Origin: Bradyrhizobium sp. 4 | GTDB taxonomy: Bacteria > Pseudomonadota > Alphaproteobacteria > Rhizobiales > Xanthobacteraceae | Direction: 5' to 3' | Length of the DNA: 64,000 bases | Assembly: GCF_023100905.1 (NCBI RefSeq) | Contig: NZ_CP064686.1 | Coordinates: 6,758,001-6,822,000, forward strand | Part shown: one piece after another, positions 36,297 through 44,360 of the stretch | Layout of the letters: every line of letters starts with the position of its first letter | Numbering within the stretch: position 1 is the first letter of the stretch | Notes under the pieces: model-generated | The model's database searches: none | The model's input: only the letters and a program-made list of their open reading frames with translations | Told to the model about the DNA's origin: nothing | Position numbers and translations under genes: made by a program

Positions 36297-36359
36297 CGTG
36301 GTCCTCCTGTTGCCGCGGAACAATGGTCGATCCGGGCGTCTTCAGCCGTCACCTCCGGA

Positions 36360-36404
36360 CGAAAGCTCAGCCCTCGAAAGCTCAGTCTTCGAAAGCTCAG
36401 TCTT
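36360..36404. repeat. 15-base tandem repeat (three copies)
   Basis: The unit CGAAAGCTCAGTCTT is present at 36375-36389 and 36390-36404, with a copy differing at two positions at 36360-36374. The glcF stop codon (36397-36399, minus strand) lies in the third copy. It separates glcF from the H1-like gene. Confidence 0.9.
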
Positions 36405-37719
36405 GCGCGTTCAATGCCGGCCGCGACCCGCCCGTAGCCCAATCGAGAAGCTCAATCGTGTGTACGACCGGAACTGACGTGCCACTGGCAATCTGCACCA
36501 TGCAGCCGATATTGCCTGCGGCAATCATGTCCGGCTTGACGCTCGCGATGTTGGCGACCTTGCGATCACGCAACCGGCCCGCAAGCTCGGGCTGGAGAAT
36601 GTTGTAGGTCCCCGCCGAACCGCAACACAAATGGCTCTCCGGCACATCTTTCACCACGAATCCATTATTGGAAAGCAATTCTTTCGGAAGGCCCGTGATT
36701 TTCTGTCCGTGCTGCAACGAACACGCAGAGTGATAGGCGACGACGATGTTGTCCTGTCGCGCGGTGGCCACGAGTCCAAGGCCGGCGACGTATTCAGTGA
36801 TGTCCTTGGCGAGCGCGGAGACCTTCGCCGCATCGGCGGCAAACGCAGCGTCCTCGCGCAGAAGATAGCCGTAGTCCTTGATCACGGTGCCGCAGCCTGA
36901 CGCCGTCACCAGGATGGCGTCGAGCCCCTCGCCGGCCGCTTCCGCGCGCCACGCCGCGACATTGGCGCGAGCCCGCCCCAATGCGTCCTGGTCGTTGCCG
37001 AGGTGATGGGTCAGCGCGCCGCAGCACTGCTCGTCCCTGACGAGGACGACCTCGATGCCGTGGCGCGTGAGGAGACTGATGGCGGCCTGGTTGATGCGCG
37101 GGGCCAGCACCTGCTGGGCGCAGCCCTGGAGTAGCGCGACCCGGCCGCGCTTCTTGCCGAGTGCCGCGAACACACTGCCGGCGGCGGGCCCCGGTGGCGG
37201 CAGCCGGTCGGGCGCCAGCGCCAGCATCGCCTTGAGGCGCAGGATCAGGCCGGGTGTCGCCGACGGCCGGGGCGTCGGCAGGAACGCGGCCAGCGGGCGG
37301 GCCAGCCGCGCCAGCCACATGCTGGCGCGGAAACGCTGCGGGTCCGGCAGGACGAAGGCCAGCACCCGGCGCAGCAGCCGCTCGGCCAGCGGCCGCTCGT
37401 AACGCTGCTCGATCCTGACCCGGGCCTGATCGACCAGATGCATATAATTCACCCCCGAGGGGCAGGTCGTCATGCAGGCCAGGCACGACAAGCAGCGGTC
37501 GACATGTTTGACCACTTCGGCCGTCGGCGTCTGGTCCTTCTCCAGCATCTCCTTGATCAGATAGATGCGGCCGCGCGGGCTATCGAGCTCGTCGCCAAGC
37601 AGCACATAGGTCGGACAGGTTGCGGTGCAGAAGCCGCAATGGACGCAGGCGCGCAGGATCTTGTCGGCTTCCGCGATGTCGGGATCGGCGAGCTGCTCGA
37701 GTGAGAATTCGGTCTTCAT
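36397..37719 (-). CDS. glcF: Glycolate oxidase iron-sulfur subunit
   Basis: 440 residues. GlcF carries electrons from the GlcD/GlcE flavin subunits to the respiratory chain at the inner membrane. Two ferredoxin-type clusters are visible: ACVHCGFCTATCPTY near 26 and CLSCLACMTTCPSG near 77. Two CCG domains follow (DEQCCGALTHHLGN near 230 and SHLCCGSAGTYN near 375). The start is directly adjacent to the glcE stop, so the genes are coupled. The C-terminus ends in a tandem repeat. Confidence 0.96.
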   Translation of the reverse strand: MKTEFSLEQLADPDIAEADKILRACVHCGFCTATCPTYVLLGDELDSPRGRIYLIKEMLEKDQTPTAEVVKHVDRCLSCLACMTTCPSGVNYMHLVDQARVRIEQRYERPLAERLLRRVLAFVLPDPQRFRASMWLARLARPLAAFLPTPRPSATPGLILRLKAMLALAPDRLPPPGPAAGSVFAALGKKRGRVALLQGCAQQVLAPRINQAAISLLTRHGIEVVLVRDEQCCGALTHHLGNDQDALGRARANVAAWRAEAAGEGLDAILVTASGCGTVIKDYGYLLREDAAFAADAAKVSALAKDITEYVAGLGLVATARQDNIVVAYHSACSLQHGQKITGLPKELLSNNGFVVKDVPESHLCCGSAGTYNILQPELAGRLRDRKVANIASVKPDMIAAGNIGCMVQIASGTSVPVVHTIELLDWATGGSRPALNAQD

Positions 37720-38955
37720 TCAGCAAGCGCCCCGCGTCAGCCGGCCCCGGTTGAGGATGGTCTTCGGATCGAAACTGGCGCGGACCCGCTCGCTCAACGC
37801 GGCAAGGCCAGGAGCTTGCGGGTGGAATACATCGATCGTGCGCCTGATGTCCTCGGCCGCCCGGATCAGCGTGGCGTGCCCGCCGGCCGCATTCGCACGT
37901 TCGCGCACGGCCGTGGCATGCGCGTCCGGCTTCGGTGGCAACGCCGCCCAGATCAGTCCACCACCCCAATCGTAGATCACGTCGCCGCCGGTCTCGCGCG
38001 CCAGCAGCGTCCCGAGCGCCGCGCCCGACGCCGGCGGACAGACGATCCGCCAAACCGGCCAAGCCCCCAACGCGCCGCCGGCCGCGAACGGCAGGACGTC
38101 GCGGATCGTGGTCCACAGCGCCGCTGACATCGTGTCCTCGACGAGCGTTGCGGTTCCGAACGGCGCCAGCAATTCGCGCAGCGAGCCGGCACGGTGGGCG
38201 GCCGAGGCGGTAATGCCCTCGAGCCGCAGCACTGTCAGCGCCTCGCTTTGGCCTGCGATATCGCCGAGCCCTTCGATCTTGGTCCGGAACGCCGATGTCG
38301 GCAGATGCGCGGCCCCCGAGACATCGAAGGGCGAGCCGAGCGCCGCCGTCATCGCCTTGTTGGCCGCGGCATCGTCGAGGCCGCGCAGCAACAGCGTCCG
38401 CTCGGCCTCCGGCTTCGGCATCACCTTCAGCGTGACCTCGGTCATGACCGACAGCGTGCCCCAGGAACCGGCGAGAAGCTTGCAGAGGTCGTAGCCGGTG
38501 ACGTTCTTCACCACCTTGCCGCCGGTCTTGAAGCTATCGCCGAAACCGGAGACGGCATGCGCCCCGAGCAGATGGTCGCGCGCCCCGCCCGCCTTGATCC
38601 GGCGCGGACCGGCCAGGCCAGACGCAATCATGCCGCCGATGGTGCCGAGCGCGGGCGTGCCGAGCAGCGGCGCGGTGTTCATCGGCTCGAAGGCGAATTG
38701 CTGGTTCTTGGCATCGATCAGCGACAGCACGTCGGCCAGCGGCGCCCCGGCCTGGAGCGTGACAATGAGTTCGTTGGGCTCGTAGGCGGTGATGGCATTC
38801 AGCGCGGAGACGTCCAGCACGGCGTTGGTCGCCATCGCATGGCCGATGCCGCGCTTGGAGCCATGGCCGATGATCTCGAGCGGCTGCTCATTGGCAATCG
38901 CCGCGCGCACCACCTCTTCGACGTCTTTGGCGTCTCTGACCTTGAGCGTATCCAC
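37720..38955 (-). CDS. glcE: Glycolate oxidase FAD-binding subunit GlcE
   Basis: 411 residues. GlcE is a second FAD-binding (PCMH-type) subunit of the GlcDEF glycolate dehydrogenase. The FAD-binding domain covers about 15-190: EIIGHGSKRGIG, VSALNAITAYEPNELIVTLQAGAPL, LGTPALGTIGGMIASGLAGPRR, GGKVVKNVTGYDLCKLLAGSWGTL (cited in parts). The gene lies between glcD (63 bases away) and glcF (no gap), all on the same strand. Length fits the family. Confidence 0.95.
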   Translation of the reverse strand: MDTLKVRDAKDVEEVVRAAIANEQPLEIIGHGSKRGIGHAMATNAVLDVSALNAITAYEPNELIVTLQAGAPLADVLSLIDAKNQQFAFEPMNTAPLLGTPALGTIGGMIASGLAGPRRIKAGGARDHLLGAHAVSGFGDSFKTGGKVVKNVTGYDLCKLLAGSWGTLSVMTEVTLKVMPKPEAERTLLLRGLDDAAANKAMTAALGSPFDVSGAAHLPTSAFRTKIEGLGDIAGQSEALTVLRLEGITASAAHRAGSLRELLAPFGTATLVEDTMSAALWTTIRDVLPFAAGGALGAWPVWRIVCPPASGAALGTLLARETGGDVIYDWGGGLIWAALPPKPDAHATAVRERANAAGGHATLIRAAEDIRRTIDVFHPQAPGLAALSERVRASFDPKTILNRGRLTRGAC

Positions 38956-39018
38956 GCCTGTAGCGGGTAACGAAGTTTGCAGCGAAAATCAAATTTGGCG
39001 CGTTGCAGCGAGGCGACT

Positions 39019-40512
39019 CTAGAACCGCGGAATGTCCGGGAATGCCAGCTTCCCGGCGTGGACATGCATGCGGCCGAGCTCGGCGCAGCGGTGCAGGGTC
39101 GGAAACACCTTTCCGGGATTGAGCAGGCCTTGTGCATCGAAGGCGCATTTCAGGCGCTGCTGCTGGTTGAGGTCGATCTCACTGAACATCTCAGGCATCA
39201 GATCGCGCTTCTCGATACCGACGCCGTGCTCGCCGGTGAGCACGCCGCCGAACTCGACGCAGGCGCGCAGGATGTCGGCGCCGAAGGCTTCGGCGCGCTC
39301 GATCTCGCCGGGCTTGTTGGCGTCATAGAGGATCAGCGGATGCAGGTTGCCGTCGCCGGCATGGAACACGTTGGCGCAACCGAGCTGGTATTTTTCCGAT
39401 AGCTCGCGGATGCGCGCCAGCGCTTTCGGCAGCGCACCGCGTGGGATGGTGCCGTCCATGCAGAGATAGTCCGGCGAGATGCGGCCGACGGCGGGGAACG
39501 CGGCTTTCCGGCCGGCCCAGAACAGATTGCGCTCGGCCTCGGAGGTCGAGATCTGGCAGGTGGTCGAGCCGCAAGCGTTCGCAATCGTCTCGACCCGCGT
39601 GATCAGCTCGTCGACCTCGATCTTGGGACCGTCGAGCTCGATGATGAGGAGGGCCTCGACATCGAGCGGATAGCCGGCGTGGACGAAGGCTTCCGCGGCG
39701 TGGATCGCGGGCTTGTCCATCATCTCCATGCCGCCGGGAATGATGCCGGCGCCGATGATGCGCGCCACGCATTCGCCGGCCGCCTCGACTTGCGCGAATC
39801 CGACCATCAGCGCGCGCGCCGTCTCCGGCTTTTGCAGGATGCGCACCGTGATCTCGGTGATGACGCCGAGCAGGCCTTCCGAGCCGGTGATGACGCCCAT
39901 CAGGTCGTAGCCTGTGTTCTCCGCCGATTTGCCGCCGATGCGCAGGATCTCGCCGCTCATCAGCACGATCTCGCAACCGAGCACGTTGTTGGTGGTCATG
40001 CCGTATTTCAGGCAGTGCACGCCGCCGGAATTCTCCGCGACATTGCCGCCGATCGAGCAGGCGATCTGCGAGGACGGATCCGGCGCGTAGTAGAACCCGG
40101 CATGAGCGACGGCCTGGCTGATCGCGAGGTTGGTGACGCCGGGCTCGGTGACGACGGCGCGGTTGTCGAAATCGATCTCGCGGATGCGCTTGAACTTGCC
40201 GAGGCCCAGGAGCACGCCGTCTTCCAGTGGCAGCGCGCCGCCGGACAGCGAGGTGCCGGAGCCACGCGGGACCACCTTGATGCCCTGCCCTGCACAATAT
40301 TTCAGGACCAGCGAAACCTGCTCGGTCGTGTCGGGCAGCACCACGACCATCGGCGGCTGCCGATAGGCCGTTAATCCGTCGGATTCATAGGCTCGCATCT
40401 CGGCGGCGCTATCGATCACGCCTTCGCCCGGTACGATTGCGCGCAATGCAGCCACGATTTCGGCGCGGCGCGCGAGCACGGCCTGGTCACTCGCGGGCAT
40501 CATGATGGCCAT
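39019..40512 (-). CDS. glcD: Glycolate oxidase subunit GlcD
   Basis: 497 residues from the Met at 40512, which has AAGGAAATGCT upstream; the longer frame to 40731 is not coding. GlcD is the main flavoprotein that oxidises glycolate (and D-lactate) to glyoxylate. FAD-binding stretches: VVPRGSGTSLSGGALPL, EPGVTNLAISQAV, IGGNVAENSGGVHCLKYG and NTGYDLMGVITGSEGLLGVI. The C-terminal FAD-linked oxidase domain has NVFHAGDGNLHPLIL and TGEHGVGIEK. It opens the glcDEF unit. Confidence 0.96.
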   Translation of the reverse strand: MAIMMPASDQAVLARRAEIVAALRAIVPGEGVIDSAAEMRAYESDGLTAYRQPPMVVVLPDTTEQVSLVLKYCAGQGIKVVPRGSGTSLSGGALPLEDGVLLGLGKFKRIREIDFDNRAVVTEPGVTNLAISQAVAHAGFYYAPDPSSQIACSIGGNVAENSGGVHCLKYGMTTNNVLGCEIVLMSGEILRIGGKSAENTGYDLMGVITGSEGLLGVITEITVRILQKPETARALMVGFAQVEAAGECVARIIGAGIIPGGMEMMDKPAIHAAEAFVHAGYPLDVEALLIIELDGPKIEVDELITRVETIANACGSTTCQISTSEAERNLFWAGRKAAFPAVGRISPDYLCMDGTIPRGALPKALARIRELSEKYQLGCANVFHAGDGNLHPLILYDANKPGEIERAEAFGADILRACVEFGGVLTGEHGVGIEKRDLMPEMFSEIDLNQQQRLKCAFDAQGLLNPGKVFPTLHRCAELGRMHVHAGKLAFPDIPRF

Positions 40513-40784
40513 AGCATTTCCTTCATGGCATATCGTTCCGGCCGAGGCCGCACGATCGATTTGTCGCGGTAAATCAACCACGTCCGCGGTGGTTTGGGTA
40601 GGCCATCCGAAAGTCAGATCGACGATCTTGCGCGAGTTCGCTCTGGGACAAGTAGGAAATCGTGAAACCTGCCATGGTTTGGCGGCTTGTCCAATCCGAG
40701 CAGGCCTGCCAAAACCGGCAGGTCCGACCATTGCCGATCAGGCATGCAACTGACCAGCCCCAGGGAAGAAACGAAGAGCACCCG
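40513..40784. other. Divergent intergenic region (glcD / cytochrome c)
   Basis: 272 bases with the promoters of glcD (leftward) and of the cytochrome gene (rightward). Nothing specific such as a GntR-type palindrome was recognised. The shared control region is the main reason to link the cytochrome to glycolate oxidation. Confidence 0.4.
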
Positions 40785-41180
40785 ATGACAAAACTGATTT
40801 TTGGCGCATTGACCATCCTCACCGCGATTGCCACCGCACCCAGCGCGATGGCGCAGGACGTCGCGGCCGGCAAATCTTCGTTCAACAAATGCCTGGCCTG
40901 TCACGCGATCGGCGAAGGCGCCAAGAACAAGGTCGGCCCCGAGCTCAACGGCCTCGACGGCCGCAAGTCCGGCACCGCGCCGGACTACAATTACTCCGAC
41001 GCCAACAAGAATTCCGGCATCACCTGGAACGAGGCCGTGTTCAAGGAATACATCAAGGACCCCAAGGCCAAGATCCCCGGCACCAAGATGGCTTTCGCCG
41101 GCATCAAGAACGAAAACGAGATCAACAATCTCTGGGCCTATGTGTCGCAGTTCGACAAGGACGGGAAGATCAAGCAGTAA
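40785..41180 (+). CDS. Soluble c-type cytochrome (class I)
   Basis: 131 residues from the Met at 40785. The signal peptide (1-23, ending AMAQ) sends it to the periplasm. One heme site, CLACH (Cys36, Cys39, His40), and an axial Met102 in GTKMAF mark a class I cytochrome c of the mitochondrial/c550 type. KVGPELNGLDGRKSG and FKEYIKDPKAKIPG are standard for this group. It is divergent from glcD and ends in a strong terminator. It may shuttle electrons between the bc1 complex and an oxidase. Confidence 0.93.
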   Translation: MTKLIFGALTILTAIATAPSAMAQDVAAGKSSFNKCLACHAIGEGAKNKVGPELNGLDGRKSGTAPDYNYSDANKNSGITWNEAVFKEYIKDPKAKIPGTKMAFAGIKNENEINNLWAYVSQFDKDGKIKQ

Positions 41181-41197
41181 GCGCGCGACAGGCGGTC

Positions 41198-41240
41198 GCT
41201 GGAGCTTCGGTTCTGAACCGAAGCTCCAGCTTCTTGTTTT
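41198..41240 (+). terminator. Intrinsic terminator after cytochrome c
   Basis: A perfect 15-base-pair stem (GCTGGAGCTTCGGTT / AACCGAAGCTCCAGC) with a CTG loop, followed by TTCTTGTTTT. Confidence 0.92.
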
Positions 41241-41288
41241 GACGCGTTTTCTTCACGCAAACCGGCATCCACTTCGCTCGAAAACGCT

Positions 41289-42245
41289 CTAATCGGCGGC
41301 CGCCTGCGCCGGGACGATTTTCCCGATCAGCGTCTCGATCTCGGTCTTCACGAGATCGGGCACCGCGTTCTGCACCATGTGGCCGAGATCGGGCAGCACG
41401 ATCAGCTTGGCGTTCTGCACGGTGGCGGCGAACGGCCGCGCGTGAATGTCGGTCTTCACCGTCTTGTCGGGTTCGCCGGCGATGATCGTGACCGGCGCCG
41501 ATATCTCGCCGTAGCGCGCGACCTGCGCGGCGACCGCTTCCTTCAGCGTCACCAGATCATAGGCATTGGCGATGAACTCGCGCGGGCGCAGCAGCAGCGG
41601 CGTCGCGGAGTCCTGCACGAAACCATCCGGCATCATTTGCGGCAGGAAGACATTGCGCGCGCCGGGCTCGCTCAGGAAATAGCCCAGCGGCAGGGTTATG
41701 GTGTAGGCGAGCAGCGGGCCGATCACGGGCGTTGCGATGATCTCGTTGTAGCGGCCGACGCCGCCGCGCCAGGGATGTGTGACGGGCGCGAGCATCACAA
41801 GGCCCGCGACGCGGCCGGGATGATCGAGCGCCAGCCGCGCGCCGAGCGCGCCGCTCCAGGAATGCACCACGAACACCGCGCGATCGATCCCGAGCTTGCC
41901 GAGCGCCTCATCGATCATCCGCGCCTGGACCTCCGGGGTCGAATCCTGCCGCCGCGCCCGCGTGCTCCAGCCGTGGCCGGGACGGTCGATCAGGATGACG
42001 CGATGGTTCCTGGCGAGGAGATCGCCGAGCGGCCGCCGCATCGCTTCGAGGTTGGAGCTCGCGCCGTGCAGCATCACGACCGGCAAGCCCGAATCGCGCG
42101 GTCCGAGATCGACGAGGTGAAGCACGGCCCCATCGACCTCGATCATCCGGCCTTGCGGTGGAAAGGCGCGTTGCACGGCGAGGACGCCGGCCTGCGTGAC
42201 CAGCGCCAGCACAAGCAGCGCGGTCACGACTGACATCACGATCAT
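41289..42245 (-). CDS. Alpha/beta hydrolase, membrane-anchored
   Basis: 318 residues from the Met at 42245; the frame is open to 42359 but the extra residues are Arg/Pro-rich and unlike a signal sequence. An N-terminal hydrophobic segment (about 3-22) is followed by VVMLHGASSN, LIDRPGHGWS, VVHSWSGAL (nucleophile Ser), GEPDKTVK (acid) and LGHMVQNA (His). The nucleophile elbow reads V-H-S-W-S rather than the usual G-H-S-W-G, with bulky Val at the first small position. Substrate unknown; no operon partner. Confidence 0.85.
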   Translation of the reverse strand: MIVMSVVTALLVLALVTQAGVLAVQRAFPPQGRMIEVDGAVLHLVDLGPRDSGLPVVMLHGASSNLEAMRRPLGDLLARNHRVILIDRPGHGWSTRARRQDSTPEVQARMIDEALGKLGIDRAVFVVHSWSGALGARLALDHPGRVAGLVMLAPVTHPWRGGVGRYNEIIATPVIGPLLAYTITLPLGYFLSEPGARNVFLPQMMPDGFVQDSATPLLLRPREFIANAYDLVTLKEAVAAQVARYGEISAPVTIIAGEPDKTVKTDIHARPFAATVQNAKLIVLPDLGHMVQNAVPDLVKTEIETLIGKIVPAQAAAD

Positions 42246-42569
42246 GGATGGAATCCGGGCGATCCAGGGCACAGGGCAGTTACGTGGCTTGCGGGCGGCA
42301 GTTTCGCCCGGGGAGCCCCCGCGCTCCACTTGAAATGCCGGGGCTGTGGATATGTGCATAATTCAAGCGGGAAAAACGCAATCAAATCAATGCTGCTCCC
42401 CGGAGCACGCGGCTTCGAAAAGCTTCATGCCGTCGTCATCGCGGCTTCCTTATAATCGCCACGGTCGGTTCCGCCATTTAGGCGCGGGTGGGCGCCGATC
42501 GTGCTCGCAACCCTCGGGGATGCGGGAAAGACCGGCAGGATTTATCCTGATTTGAACCGGAGAATTTCG
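42246..42569. other. Intergenic stretch
   Basis: About 320 bases. A TATAAT at 42451-42456 could be a -10 for the small gene at 42570, but no fitting -35 was seen. Otherwise nothing was recognised. Confidence 0.35.
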
Positions 42570-42752
42570 ATGAGCCTGAGGTCCAAAGATACTGCGATCG
42601 ACGAGATCGTGGCAAGCTGCCACGGCGACCTGCGCGGTGCCGTGCGCGCGCTGCTGCTGATCAACGAGCACCTCGAGACGGAGCTTGCAAAGGCTTACGC
42701 CGCAGCGGTCGATCGCGGCCTCGCCGAGCGCGAAGGCAGCGTTTTGCACTAG
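42570..42752 (+). CDS. Small soluble protein, hypothetical
   Basis: 60 residues from the Met at 42570, with GGAGA upstream. It is predicted to be two helices (AIDEIVASCHGDLRGAVRALLL and NEHLETELAKAYAAAVDRGL), highly charged, with one Cys. Composition and codon use look native. The pattern is similar to short conserved rhizobial proteins without assigned function. It converges with the small secreted protein gene at 42765. Confidence 0.65.
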   Translation: MSLRSKDTAIDEIVASCHGDLRGAVRALLLINEHLETELAKAYAAAVDRGLAEREGSVLH

Positions 42753-42764
42753 GTTGCTGTCGAC

Positions 42765-43025
42765 CTAGTTCGTGCCGTCCTCGTCCTTTTCCTCGTCAGG
42801 CGTGGGTGCGGGACAGGCGCGGATGGTCGAACGGGCAAGCTTGGCGTCGGCCTTCGACTTGTAAGGACCGTCCCCGAACCAGACATCGCCGATGATCACG
42901 GGATTGCTGGTCACGATGTTGCATTTTCCGGTGGCGCGGTTGCCGACCACCCAGAACAGTCCGTCGGCGAGGCTCGCCGTGCCCGGCGCCAGCAGCAATA
43001 TACCTGCAAAGATCAAACGCTTCAT
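42765..43025 (-). CDS. Small secreted protein, hypothetical
   Basis: 86 residues from the Met at 43025. A signal peptide (1-20, ending SLADG) is followed by a compact domain LFWVVGNRATGKCNIVTSN, IIGDVWFGDGPYKSKADAKLA and an acidic Asp/Glu tail. Two cysteines (KCN and ACPA) could form a disulfide. It matches short exported proteins common in Bradyrhizobium; the role is unknown. It is followed by only 12 bases to the converging gene at 42752. Confidence 0.7.
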   Translation of the reverse strand: MKRLIFAGILLLAPGTASLADGLFWVVGNRATGKCNIVTSNPVIIGDVWFGDGPYKSKADAKLARSTIRACPAPTPDEEKDEDGTN

Positions 43026-43149
43026 GGCTGTGCTCCCGCGATGAAGGTAGGCCTGCGGCGGGGCAACCCATATCCCTCGTAACGCGGCGCGTGTCATCGT
43101 GGTTAATCGGCTAGCGCCGCATTCGCTCGAGCAATGATCGACTTGTCCG

Positions 43150-43791
43150 CTAAATATCGCGGCCTTCGACCTTCTCGGTCAGCGCCTTGACCTGGTCGGG
43201 GATCTTCTCGAGGTGCGGATTGACGGCGAGCGCCTTGCGGTAGGCCTCGAGCGCGCGCTTTTCGTCGCCGACCTCCTGCATGATCATGCCGAGGCCTGCG
43301 AGCGCGCCGAAATGGCGGGGCTCGCGGATCAACACCTCGCGGATGTCGGCGAGCGAGCGGCCATAATCGTTCTGCATGTAGTAGAGCGTCGCGCGACGAT
43401 TCCAGGCCTCGATGTAGTCGGGCCTGAGCTTGACGACCGAATCCAGCAGCTTGATCGCAACCTCGATCTTCTTTGCGTCGACCGCGGTCTTGGCCCGCGC
43501 CATCAGCAGCGCCGCGGTGTCGCTCGGGGTCTGGATCCAGATCGCCCAGATCCGCGCCTCGACGTGCTTGGCGCTGGCCTCGTCGGGCGCGGCTTTCAGC
43601 GCGCCGAACAGGAAATCGAGATTCTTGGTGCGATCGACCTTGGGCAGCTTGGCCGGCGCTTCCGGAAGTTTCTTCTGCTTGCCGGGCGGAGTCGGTGGAT
43701 CAATCTGCTGTGCCAGCGCCGGAGCGAGTCCGGCGGCTCCCAGTACGAGAGCCAGACACAGGGTGCGCGCGATGAAGAATCTCACTGCCAT
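43150..43791 (-). CDS. Secreted tetratricopeptide-repeat protein
   Basis: 213 residues. A signal peptide (1-27, ending ALAQ) is followed by a Pro/Lys linker (30-52) and about four TPR units: residues 58-85, AALLMARAKTAVDAKKIEVAI, PDYIEAWNRRATLYYMQNDYG and PRHFGALAGLGMIMQEVGDEKRALEAYRKALAVNP (cited in parts). TPRs mediate protein binding; the partner in the periplasm is unknown. It lies just downstream of rpmJ on the same strand but is probably separately transcribed. Confidence 0.9.
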   Translation of the reverse strand: MAVRFFIARTLCLALVLGAAGLAPALAQQIDPPTPPGKQKKLPEAPAKLPKVDRTKNLDFLFGALKAAPDEASAKHVEARIWAIWIQTPSDTAALLMARAKTAVDAKKIEVAIKLLDSVVKLRPDYIEAWNRRATLYYMQNDYGRSLADIREVLIREPRHFGALAGLGMIMQEVGDEKRALEAYRKALAVNPHLEKIPDQVKALTEKVEGRDI

Positions 43792-43898
43792 GGTCGAAGT
43801 CTAAACGCGCAAAGCCGCCCTTGCAAAGCAGGGGCGGCGTCAAACTCGTGTGAGACCGTGGTCTTGCGGGGCGCGCGCGGGCGTCCGGCAGGGCGAAA

Positions 43899-44024
43899 TC
43901 AGCCCTGGCGAGCCTTGAAGCGGCGCTGCACCTTGTTGATCACATAGACCCGGCCCTTGCGGCGGACCAGGCGGTTGGCGCGATGGCGACCGCGCAGCGA
44001 TTTCAGCGAGTTACGGACCTTCAT
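43899..44024 (-). CDS. rpmJ: 50S ribosomal protein L36
   Basis: 41 residues, too short for many gene tracks: MKVRNSLKSL, then RHRANRLVRRKGR, VYVINKVQRRFKARQG. This is the alphaproteobacterial form of L36 lacking the zinc-binding cysteines of the classic protein. It is full length and stands alone, away from the spc operon, as is usual in rhizobia. A GC-rich hairpin (about 43812-43838) follows the gene. Confidence 0.96.
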   Translation of the reverse strand: MKVRNSLKSLRGRHRANRLVRRKGRVYVINKVQRRFKARQG

Positions 44025-44264
44025 GGCAGAATCCTGAACGTTCGAAAGGCCGTGTTCGGCACTACCGTTTCGGCACGCGCGAATGAGGCAAAATGAGATT
44101 GTCCCGCTGGCGGACCGACCGCCCGGGACGGGGCGGTTCTTAAGGCATGGGAGGACCGGATGTCAATGTTAACTGCCCCGATCCCACCCACCAAATTCTG
44201 GAAAACAACCCCATGCAAAGTAGAAGCGGCCGGATCGGCCCAATCTGGCGCGGACGACGCCTGT

Positions 44265-44309
44265 CCTACAACGCCTTGTCCCACAATGCCTTGTCCCACA
44301 ATGTCTTGC
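44265..44309. repeat. 15-base tandem repeat (three copies)
   Basis: Units CCTACAACGCCTTGT, CCCACAATGCCTTGT and CCCACAATGTCTTGC follow each other without spacer; the second and third differ at two positions from one another. It ends eight bases before the palindrome at 44318. Confidence 0.85.
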
Positions 44310-44317
44310 CAAGTTCG

Positions 44318-44330
44318 TTATATCATATAA
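44318..44330. promoter_or_regulatory. Perfect 13-base AT-rich palindrome TTATATCATATAA
   Basis: TTATAT and ATATAA are exact inverted copies around a central C, 30 bases before the amidohydrolase start. Size and composition are like operators of GntR/FadR-type repressors. No such regulator is adjacent. Confidence 0.5.
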
Positions 44331-44360
44331 TCAATTCGGCAACCCGTCGGGAGGAAACCC

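Larger units (their letters stand above)
44025..44360. other. Intergenic stretch with tandem repeats and palindrome
   Basis: 336 bases between divergent rpmJ and the amidohydrolase. It holds a three-copy 15-base tandem repeat (44265-44309) and an AT-rich palindrome (44318-44330), both annotated separately, directly upstream of the amidohydrolase. Confidence 0.6.

Noticed and set aside
43812..43838. GC-rich hairpin as rpmJ terminator
   Set aside because: The stem is plausible but there is no real T-run on the minus strand, so it is only mentioned with rpmJ.
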